DNA of 64,000 nucleotides from Thermovibrio sp. (GTDB lineage: Bacteria > Aquificota > Aquificia > Desulfurobacteriales > Desulfurobacteriaceae). Positions 57,784 through 64,000 of the stretch are shown here, one piece after another. A model generated the notes under the pieces. It did no database searches. It was given only the letters and a program-made list of their open reading frames with translations, and was not told the origin of the DNA. The translations under genes and the position numbers were made by a program. The stretch covers positions 1 to 64,000 of the forward strand of contig WFYG01000044.1 in NCBI GenBank assembly GCA_015490195.1. The letters are read 5' to 3'. The first letter of the stretch is position 1. Every line of letters starts with the position of its first letter.

Positions 57784-58530
57784 ATGGGGCTACAGATAGA
57801 AAATTTAGGTCACTCCACCTTAAGGGTAAAGCTGGGAAGTTTGGATGTACTAACAGACCCCTTCCTTACCAGATCTGCAGGAGGGGTTCCGCGGGTTGTC
57901 CCTCCCGCCTGCTCCCCGGAGGAGGTCTCTCCCCAGCTTGTTCTCGTCTCCCACGCACACTACGACCACCTTGACCTTAAAACACTGAAAAGGATTCCCT
58001 CAGAGTTTGTGGTGGTTACCCCTGAAAACTGCGGGAAGGTTTTAAAGGAGTGGGAAGTCGTTGAGCTTAAACCTTTTACCTCCTTTACTTTTGGTGACGT
58101 GAAAGTTACGCTGGTTCCTGCAAGGCACAACAGGGGAAGGAACCTTCTCCACCCCGATACCGGCGTTGGGGGTTTTGTTCTTGAGTGGAGCGGCCTTACC
58201 GTTTACTTTGCCGGCGACACAGCCTTTTCGGAGCACCTCTACCTGTCAATCTCTGAAAGGTTCAAGGTTGACATTGCTCTCTTTCCTATAGGAGGGTTTA
58301 TGCCTTTTTTCAGAAGGTTCCACCAAACGCCTGAAGAAGCTGTTAAGGGGTTTAAAATACTGAACGCCAGGTGGTTGATACCGATACACTACGGAAGTTG
58401 GCACGTTATTCCATTCCTTGTGAAGAGGGAGAGAGCACTTGAAAGGCTCCTGTCCTACAGTTATATTTCAAACGTTAGCGATAAGGTTGTTGTTCTCGGG
58501 ACGGGAAGCTGCTGGAGTTTAGAGAAGTGA
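57784..58530 (+). CDS. Metallo-beta-lactamase fold hydrolase (UlaG/NAPE-PLD-like)
   Basis: 248 residues with the full metal site: LVSHAHYDHLDLKTLKR (HxHxDH), PARHNRGRNLL, FAGDTAFSEHLY, and the late HYGSWH (His). The start LQIENLGHSTLRVKLGSLDV and LTDPFLTRSAGG are typical of the UlaG-like/NAPE-phospholipase D-like subgroup, which cleaves phosphodiesters or lactones; substrate unknown. Overlaps the next gene by one base. Confidence 0.87.
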   Translation: MGLQIENLGHSTLRVKLGSLDVLTDPFLTRSAGGVPRVVPPACSPEEVSPQLVLVSHAHYDHLDLKTLKRIPSEFVVVTPENCGKVLKEWEVVELKPFTSFTFGDVKVTLVPARHNRGRNLLHPDTGVGGFVLEWSGLTVYFAGDTAFSEHLYLSISERFKVDIALFPIGGFMPFFRRFHQTPEEAVKGFKILNARWLIPIHYGSWHVIPFLVKRERALERLLSYSYISNVSDKVVVLGTGSCWSLEK

Positions 58531-58799
58531 TGAGGTTAAAGAAGCTTATTATTGGCGTTTTCCTGATAACTGCTGTTGTTTGCGGAGGAGTTGACCTTTC
58601 AGGCTTTTCAACCGGGTATAACTCCTCTCCGAAGGCAGCTTTCCTTATCTCTTCCCCCCAGAGTGAAGAACTGACCTCTCAGGAGGTTTCGCTTCCTACA
58701 GAGAGAGAGGTTAGTACGGAACTCCGCTACAACTTTACATTAAAAATATCTCACCGTTTTAACTCTTTTCCTCCCAGAGCTTCACCTCCTTCTGCGTGA
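58530..58799 (+). CDS. Small exported protein of unknown function
   Basis: About 89 residues from ATG 58530, one base overlapping the hydrolase stop. N-terminal signal RLKKLIIGVFLITAVVCGGV, where the Cys in AVVCG could also be a lipobox variant. The mature part is rich in Ser, Pro and Phe and probably unstructured (SSPKAAFLISSPQSEELTSQ). I do not recognise it. Confidence 0.55.
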   Translation: MRLKKLIIGVFLITAVVCGGVDLSGFSTGYNSSPKAAFLISSPQSEELTSQEVSLPTEREVSTELRYNFTLKISHRFNSFPPRASPPSA

Positions 58800-58849
58800 G
58801 ATAACCTTTTTACTCTAACTGAATTCAAAAAAAATCAGGAGGTGAAGCT

Positions 58850-61438
58850 GTGATTAACGCTATTCTTACAAAAATTCTCGGAAGTAAAAACGAAAGAGAA
58901 ATAAAGAAAATTAGGCCTTTAGTTGACAGAATAAACGCTCTTGAGAAGGAGTTTGAGAAAAAGAGCAAAGAGGAGCTCCAGTCTCTAACGGCAAAGTGGC
59001 GTTCCGAGCTTGAGAAGATAGGGGAGGCTGAGGAGCAGTTCCGCTACATGGACAAAATACTTCCAGAGGCCTTTGCTGCCGTTAGAGAGGCAGCAAAGAG
59101 AATAAAAGGAATGCGCCACTACGACGTTCAGTTAATTGGAGGGATCGTCCTCCACCAGGGAAAAATAGCGGAGATGAAAACGGGAGAGGGTAAGACCCTC
59201 GTTGCTACCCTTCCTGCCTACCTGAACGCCCTTGCCGGAAGAGGAGTTCACATAGTTACAGTTAACGACTACCTGGCAAAACGTGACGCCGAGTGGATGG
59301 CACCGATATACAACTACCTGGGGTTGTCTGTAGGTTACCTCCAAAACCAGATGGAGAAAGACGAAAGAAAGGAGATGTACTCCAGAGACATTACCTACGG
59401 AACCAACTCTGAGTTTGGATTTGACTACCTAAGAGACAACATGGTCTTCTCAAAAGAGGATAAGGTTCAGAGGGAGCTCTTCTACGCCATCGTTGACGAG
59501 GCAGACTCGGTTCTCATAGACGAGGCCAGAACTCCCCTTATCATTTCCGGTCCTTCTGAAGAGAGCGTTGACGTTTACTACATCGCCGACGGTATAGTGA
59601 GACAGCTCCAGAAGGATAAGCACTTTAAAGTTGAAGAGAAGACGAAAACCGCAACCCTTACAGATGAAGGTATAAGGAAGGTTGAAGAGATAGTTAAACA
59701 GATAACCGGAATGAAAGAGTTTAACCTCTACGACCCGAAGTTCTCAGACCTCCTCCACGCAATAATCCAGTCTCTTAGGGCTCACCACCTCTTCCACAGA
59801 GACATTGACTACGTTGTGAAAGATGGAAAGGTGATAATTGTTGACGAGTTTACAGGCCGTATTATGCCTGGAAGGCGCTGGAGCGACGGTCTCCATCAGG
59901 CCGTTGAGGCTAAAGAGGGAGTTAAGATAGAGGCTGAAAACCAGACCCTTGCAACTATAACAATTCAAAACTACTTCAGGCTCTACAAGAAACTTGCAGG
60001 AATGACAGGAACTGCAGAGACTGAAGCTGCAGAGCTCAAGGAGATTTATGGCCTTGACGTTGTTGTAATTCCAACAAACAAGCCCGTTATAAGGAAAGAC
60101 CATCCAGACCTGATATACAAGACGAAAAAGGCCAAGTTCAACGCCGTTATAAAGGAGATTGAGAAGAACTACAGAATTGGAAGGCCTGTTCTTGTCGGAA
60201 CCAACTCCATTGAGGACTCTGAATACCTGTCAAGGCTCCTTAAGAGAAAGGGCATTCCCCATCAGGTTCTAAATGCAAAGCACCACGAGAGGGAAGCTGA
60301 AATTGTTGCTCAGGCTGGAAGGCTTGGAGCTGTAACGATTGCTACCAACATGGCAGGTAGGGGAACCGATATTCTCCTTGGTGGAAATCCTGAATTCCTT
60401 GCTAAGAGGGAACTTAAAGAGAAGGGAATAACCCCTGAAAAAGTTGGAGAGGAGAAGTATCAGGAGATTTACCAGGAGACCCTGAAAAAGTATAAAGAGA
60501 TAACAGAGAAGGAGAAAGAGAAGGTTAAGGAGCTTGGTGGCCTTTACATAATTGGAACTGAGAGGAACGAGTCAAGGAGGGTTGACAATCAGCTGAGGGG
60601 AAGGGCCGGAAGACAGGGTGACCCCGGTGAGTCAAGGTTCTTCCTCTCTTTAGAGGACAACCTCTTGAGGCTTTTCGGTTCAGACAGAATTAAGAAGATG
60701 ATGGAGATGATGAACGTTCCGGAAGACGAGCCCATAACCCACAAGATGGTCAGCAAAGCTCTTGAGAACGCCCAGAGGAGGGTTGAGGAGCAGAACTTCC
60801 AGATAAGGAAGAGGCTCCTTGAGTACGACGAGGTTTACAACGTTCAGAGGAAAGTTGTTTACGAACAGAGGAACAAAATACTAGAAGGTGAAAGCCTTAA
60901 AGATGAGATCCTCGGTTTCTTTGAAGATGTAGCCTGGGAACTGGTTGACTCCTTTGCTCCTGAAACTGTCCTTCCCGATGAGTGGAGACTTGAAGAGTTA
61001 AAGAAGACCCTTGAAGCCCGTTTCGGTTTTGATTTCCCGATTCCTGTGAAGTACGAGGAGCTGATGAACCTTGAGATGGAGGGAGCTCCCACCGACAGAG
61101 AGAAACTTGCAAAGCTCATCTACGACACCCTCATTGAGAAGTACCGGGAGCTTGAGAAGCTCGTAGGTGAGGGACAACTGAGGGAGATAGAGAGGATGAT
61201 TCTCCTTGATAGGCTTGACCACTACTGGAGAGAGCACCTCAGAGCTCTTGACCACATAAAGGAGAGTATAGGCTGGAGAGGATACGGACAGAGAGACCCG
61301 GTAGTTGAGTTTAAGAAGGAGGCCTACCAGCTCTTTGAGGATTTCCTCTCAAACGTTGAAAACGGAGCTGTTGATTCACTGATGAACTACTACAGGTACG
61401 TGAAAGAGCAGATTGAAGCGGAAGGTGCTCTGGCGTAG
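58850..61438 (+). CDS. secA: Preprotein translocase ATPase SecA
   Basis: Motor of the general secretion pathway. 862 residues starting at GTG after AGGAGGTGAAGC. Walker A AEMKTGEGKTLVATLPAYLN, DEAD box YAIVDEADSVLIDEARTPLI, preprotein cross-linking domain (about 225-375), SAT motif GMTGTAETEAAELKEIYGL, arginine finger RGRAGRQGDPGESRFFLSLE, helical scaffold and wing domains. The Cys-rich zinc tail (SEC-C) of many SecAs is absent; the protein ends EQIEAEGALA. Confidence 0.97.
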   Translation: MINAILTKILGSKNEREIKKIRPLVDRINALEKEFEKKSKEELQSLTAKWRSELEKIGEAEEQFRYMDKILPEAFAAVREAAKRIKGMRHYDVQLIGGIVLHQGKIAEMKTGEGKTLVATLPAYLNALAGRGVHIVTVNDYLAKRDAEWMAPIYNYLGLSVGYLQNQMEKDERKEMYSRDITYGTNSEFGFDYLRDNMVFSKEDKVQRELFYAIVDEADSVLIDEARTPLIISGPSEESVDVYYIADGIVRQLQKDKHFKVEEKTKTATLTDEGIRKVEEIVKQITGMKEFNLYDPKFSDLLHAIIQSLRAHHLFHRDIDYVVKDGKVIIVDEFTGRIMPGRRWSDGLHQAVEAKEGVKIEAENQTLATITIQNYFRLYKKLAGMTGTAETEAAELKEIYGLDVVVIPTNKPVIRKDHPDLIYKTKKAKFNAVIKEIEKNYRIGRPVLVGTNSIEDSEYLSRLLKRKGIPHQVLNAKHHEREAEIVAQAGRLGAVTIATNMAGRGTDILLGGNPEFLAKRELKEKGITPEKVGEEKYQEIYQETLKKYKEITEKEKEKVKELGGLYIIGTERNESRRVDNQLRGRAGRQGDPGESRFFLSLEDNLLRLFGSDRIKKMMEMMNVPEDEPITHKMVSKALENAQRRVEEQNFQIRKRLLEYDEVYNVQRKVVYEQRNKILEGESLKDEILGFFEDVAWELVDSFAPETVLPDEWRLEELKKTLEARFGFDFPIPVKYEELMNLEMEGAPTDREKLAKLIYDTLIEKYRELEKLVGEGQLREIERMILLDRLDHYWREHLRALDHIKESIGWRGYGQRDPVVEFKKEAYQLFEDFLSNVENGAVDSLMNYYRYVKEQIEAEGALA

Positions 61439-61480
61439 CTGTGTTAAAATCTTAGTTCACCGAATGAGGGAGAGGTAGGA

Positions 61481-62341
61481 GTGAGAAAGCTGGTAATCTG
61501 TGCTGTCTTTCTTATCGTTTCTTCAGTTCCTGCTTTCTCTCAGGTTTACGTTGTAAAGAGGGGAGACACCCTTATAAAAATAGCCAGGAAATTCCATACT
61601 TCTGTTTCAAAGATAAGAAGGATTAATCACCTAAAAGGTTACAGAATAAGGGTAGGACAGAGGCTCTACATACCTTCCCGTTTTCACTCCGTAAGGTGGT
61701 ATCGGAAATTCAGACCGAAGAAAAGCCTTGAGACTATAGAGTTTCTGGAAGAGAAGTCAGAAAAAGCAAAGTCAAAAATCGTTTCTGAAGAAATATACCC
61801 GATAACGGATGTGGTATATAAAGAATCAGAAAAACTTTCAGATGTTTTATCAATTCCTCTAAATGTTAAGTACGATAACTGGAGCCTTTCTATACTAAAT
61901 GATCCTGAATATAAAGGAACCTTTTTTCGGATACTTGTTAACATCTTTAAAAGTTTGAAGAACACACCCTATGTTTTTGGGGGAAACAATCCAAAATTTG
62001 GGCTGGACTGTTCCTCTTTTACCATGTACGTTTATAGAAAGCTTGGAATTAAACTACCGAGAACGGCAAGAGCACAGTTTAATGTGGGATTACCTGTTGA
62101 TAGGAGACACCTTAAAGTTGGAGATTTGGTCTTCTTCAGAACCTACGCCAGCTATCCTTCCCATGTGGGTATATACATAGGAAACGGTAGGTTTATTCAC
62201 TTCTCTTCTATGTATCATGGCTTAGCAATTTCTTCTCTTAACGACAGATACTTCAGGCGCAGATTTATTGGGGCAAAGAGGGTGTTAAGTGAGAAAAAGG
62301 TGAAGGAAATAGTTGATAAACTTTATGCTAAGAGAGATTAA
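61481..62341 (+). CDS. LysM and NlpC/P60 peptidoglycan hydrolase
   Basis: Secreted cell-wall endopeptidase. 286 residues: signal peptide RKLVICAVFLIVSSVPAFSQ (cut after AFS), LysM domain (about 22-66; YVVKRGDTLIKIARKFHTSV, RVGQRLYIP), linker, and NlpC/P60 domain (about 160-280) with catalytic Cys in NPKFGLDCSSFTMYVY, His in YPSHVGIYIGNGRFIH and a second His in IHFSS. GTG start after GAGAGGTAGGA. Lies between secA and degP; all three serve the envelope. Confidence 0.9.
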   Translation: MRKLVICAVFLIVSSVPAFSQVYVVKRGDTLIKIARKFHTSVSKIRRINHLKGYRIRVGQRLYIPSRFHSVRWYRKFRPKKSLETIEFLEEKSEKAKSKIVSEEIYPITDVVYKESEKLSDVLSIPLNVKYDNWSLSILNDPEYKGTFFRILVNIFKSLKNTPYVFGGNNPKFGLDCSSFTMYVYRKLGIKLPRTARAQFNVGLPVDRRHLKVGDLVFFRTYASYPSHVGIYIGNGRFIHFSSMYHGLAISSLNDRYFRRRFIGAKRVLSEKKVKEIVDKLYAKRD

Positions 62342-62367
62342 AGAACAGAAATAAAGGAGGTAGTGCG

Positions 62368-63807
62368 ATGAACACAAGACAGCTTCTAAAGGGTGCTCTG
62401 GCCGTAGCTACCCTTGTAACGCTCGCCTCTGCACCGGTTTCAGCTTCTGTAACGGCGACTCAGAAGGATTTTTCTGTTGCAGAGTCGCTTCAGAAGGTTT
62501 TTGAGTCTGTTGCAGAGAAGGTTAAACCTGCAGTTGTTAACATTAGCACTGTTTCAGAGATAAAAATAAACCACCCTCCTATTCCTCCTGAGTTCAGGGA
62601 TTTCTTCCATCAATTCGGCTTTCCGTTTCCTGAAATTCCTGAGCAATTTCAGATGAGAGCTCTCGGTTCAGGGTTTATCGTTAAAGAGAAGGACGGCTGG
62701 GCTTACATTCTTACTAATAACCACGTGATATCTCATGCAAAAGTTATAAAGGTTAAGCTGAGTGATGGCTCTGTTTATAGGGCTAAGGTCGTAGGTAGAG
62801 ATCCAAAAACAGATGTTGCTCTTATCAAGATAAAGGTAGGTAGTAAGAAGGTTCCTACAGTTCAGCTTGGTAATTCCGACGACATAAAAGTTGGTGAGTT
62901 CGTTATTGCAGTGGGTAACCCTTACGGCCTGAACTGGACTGTAACTCACGGAATCATCTCTGCTAAAGGAAGGCACGGTTTAGGTCTTAACCCAATTGAA
63001 GACTTTATCCAGACCGATGCAGCTATTAACCCGGGCAACAGCGGTGGTCCTCTGTGTGACATTCACGGTAGGGTTATAGGGATAAACACAGCCATCGTTA
63101 GAAATGCTCAGGGGCTTGGTTTTGCTGTTCCCATAAATATTGCAAAGAAGGTAATGAACGACCTTCTTAAGTACGGAAAGGTTATAAGGGGCTGGCTTGG
63201 AGTTTACATTGAGGATGTTTCTCCTGAACTTGCCCAGAAGTTTGGAGTTAAACACGGGGTTCTTGTAACAAAGGTTATGCCCGGTTCTCCTGCAGAGAAG
63301 GGTGGCCTTAAGAGCGGCGATATTATCGTTAAGTTTAACGGAGAGCCTGTTAAGAACGTTACGGATCTGCAGCTTAAAGTTATAAACACTCCTCCAGGGA
63401 AGAAGGTGAAGATTACCGTTATTAGAAACGGGGCAGAAAAGGTTCTTACCGTGAAAATAGGTCAGATGCCGGGAAGCGTTAATGTTGCTACTACCGACCT
63501 TATGAGTAAGTATGGCATTTCTGTCCAGAAACTTACTCCTGAGCTCCGCAAGAAACTGGGAGTTCCAGATTGGATTAAACACGGTCTGCTCGTTACTTCT
63601 GTTAAGCCGGGTTCACCTGCAGATGATGCTGGACTTCGTGAAGGAGATATTATTGTTGAAGCTGGAGTTACTCCCAGAACCATGAAGCCGGTTAAGAGCG
63701 TTGACGACCTTGTAAACATTCTGAATCAGGCCGGTAACTCTGGTGTTCTTCTGAAAGTTATAAGAGGAGAAGGTGTAATCTACGTTGTTCTCAACCCGGA
63801 GGAATAG
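62368..63807 (+). CDS. degP: Periplasmic serine protease DegP/HtrA
   Basis: Envelope quality-control protease. 479 residues: signal peptide (LKGALAVATLVTLASAPVSA), trypsin-like domain with His in LTNNHVISHA, Asp in DPKTDVALIKIKV and Ser in AAINPGNSGGPLCDIHGRVI, then PDZ1 (about 270-370; GVLVTKVMPGSPAEKGGLKS) and PDZ2 (about 385-475; GLLVTSVKPGSPADDAGLRE). ATG follows AAAGGAGGTAGTGCG. The next gene follows after one base. Confidence 0.95.
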   Translation: MNTRQLLKGALAVATLVTLASAPVSASVTATQKDFSVAESLQKVFESVAEKVKPAVVNISTVSEIKINHPPIPPEFRDFFHQFGFPFPEIPEQFQMRALGSGFIVKEKDGWAYILTNNHVISHAKVIKVKLSDGSVYRAKVVGRDPKTDVALIKIKVGSKKVPTVQLGNSDDIKVGEFVIAVGNPYGLNWTVTHGIISAKGRHGLGLNPIEDFIQTDAAINPGNSGGPLCDIHGRVIGINTAIVRNAQGLGFAVPINIAKKVMNDLLKYGKVIRGWLGVYIEDVSPELAQKFGVKHGVLVTKVMPGSPAEKGGLKSGDIIVKFNGEPVKNVTDLQLKVINTPPGKKVKITVIRNGAEKVLTVKIGQMPGSVNVATTDLMSKYGISVQKLTPELRKKLGVPDWIKHGLLVTSVKPGSPADDAGLREGDIIVEAGVTPRTMKPVKSVDDLVNILNQAGNSGVLLKVIRGEGVIYVVLNPEE

Positions 63808-63808
63808 A

Positions 63809-64000
63809 ATGGAAGAGAAGGAGTTCTTCTTAGAAGACGAGGAGAATCAGATTTTTGACGATAGTGTGGGAGCTCCCTCTGGAGAGGGGGAGTTTTCCCT
63901 CTTTGACCAGGAGATAGACCCGTCTCTCATAGAGTCTTTTGTACCCGATAAAGACTCTTTAGATGCTTTTCTGAAGGCTATATCAAAGATTCCTCTTCTT
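63809..64000 (+). CDS. Sigma-70 family RNA polymerase sigma factor, N-terminal part (cut by window end)
   Basis: 64 codons before the window ends, from ATG 63809 with GGAGGAATAG upstream. About 46 very acidic residues (MEEKEFFLEDEENQIFDD at the start) are followed by KDSLDAFLKAISKIPLL, which fits sigma-70 region 1.2 (D-x-x-x-x-Y/F-L-x-x-I-x-x-I/x-P-L-L). Likely rpoD or a group 2 sigma factor. It sits directly behind degP, two bases from its stop. The call depends on one short motif. Confidence 0.6.
   Translation, partial: MEEKEFFLEDEENQIFDDSVGAPSGEGEFSLFDQEIDPSLIESFVPDKDSLDAFLKAISKIPLL

Noticed and set aside
63809..64000. Reading the final partial gene as a DegP-associated regulator (RseA-like)
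   Set aside because: The acidic start followed by DAFLKAISKIPLL fits sigma region 1.2 better than an anti-sigma factor.

Overview
The window looks like chromosome of a thermophilic, diderm, flagellated bacterium, most likely an Aquificota member near Desulfurobacterium/Thermovibrio. This placement is inferred from four things: an archaeal-type S-adenosylmethionine synthetase, a DUF1931 histone-fold gene of the kind known from Aquifex, a Tneap-type I-B CRISPR-Cas locus, and a class II (Cys-containing) KDO8P synthase very like the Aquifex enzyme. Outer-membrane functions (kdsA, a heptosyltransferase, mlaEFD, lolC) show a Gram-negative envelope. Genes are packed into overlapping strings (ATGA, GTGA and 1-base overlaps) and GTG/TTG starts are common. 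I see no rRNA, insertion sequence or prophage.

Layout. 1-5.5 kb (minus): obgE, proB, a small Cys-containing protein, a YihY-type membrane protein, panC and a type I DNA methylase subunit cut by the window edge. 5.6-9.8 kb (plus): lipoprotein, small acidic protein, TrmN6-like methylase, then argG-tig behind a clear sigma-70 promoter and ended by a terminator. 9.8-14.5 kb (minus): purL, a membrane histidine kinase and an NtrC-type sigma-54 activator. 14.5-19 kb (plus): histone-fold protein, DUF1858 and DUF2148 proteins, CorA, heptosyltransferase, archaeal-type mat. 19-20.4 kb (minus): a frameshifted gene remnant, a FlgN-like chaperone and a PilZ protein. 20.46-20.62 kb: tRNA-Pro and tRNA-Arg. 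20.6-25.9 kb (minus): lysS, lolC, short argA, tyrS and a YdcF-type protein whose tail is read from the antisense strand of tRNA-Arg. 26-29.7 kb (plus): mlaE-mlaF-mlaD-hisH.

29.8-40.2 kb is a complete type I-B CRISPR-Cas locus: cas6-cas8b-cas7-cas5-cas3-cas4-cas1-cas2, an AT-rich leader with a near-consensus promoter, and 25 repeats with 24 spacers. The last repeat is degenerate and overlaps the end of a 57-residue membrane-protein gene on the other strand. Next comes a flagellar pair, flgK-flgL, behind a sigma-28-like promoter and followed by a PD-(D/E)XK nuclease-like gene.

43.6-64 kb: a secreted protein; a minus operon of rluB-type pseudouridine synthase, kdsA, nth, pncB and cmk; a plus operon of deoC, ribF, era, two tandem four-helix membrane proteins and a second pseudouridine synthase; a protoglobin; an MscS-like channel that lacks its cytoplasmic domain; a DUF255 thioredoxin-like protein; a rhodanese; a KamA radical-SAM protein and a coiled-coil protein; a metallo-hydrolase; secA; an NlpC/P60 hydrolase; a DegP protease; and the start of a sigma-70 family factor.

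The features most worth a second look are a heavily over-represented palindromic octamer GGAGCTCC (about 48 copies counted by eye), the truncated MscS, a large insertion in Cas7, hairpin-containing CRISPR spacers, the small gene overlapping the terminal repeat, the nuclease-like gene behind flgKL, and the palindromic divergent promoter between purL and the histone-fold gene.
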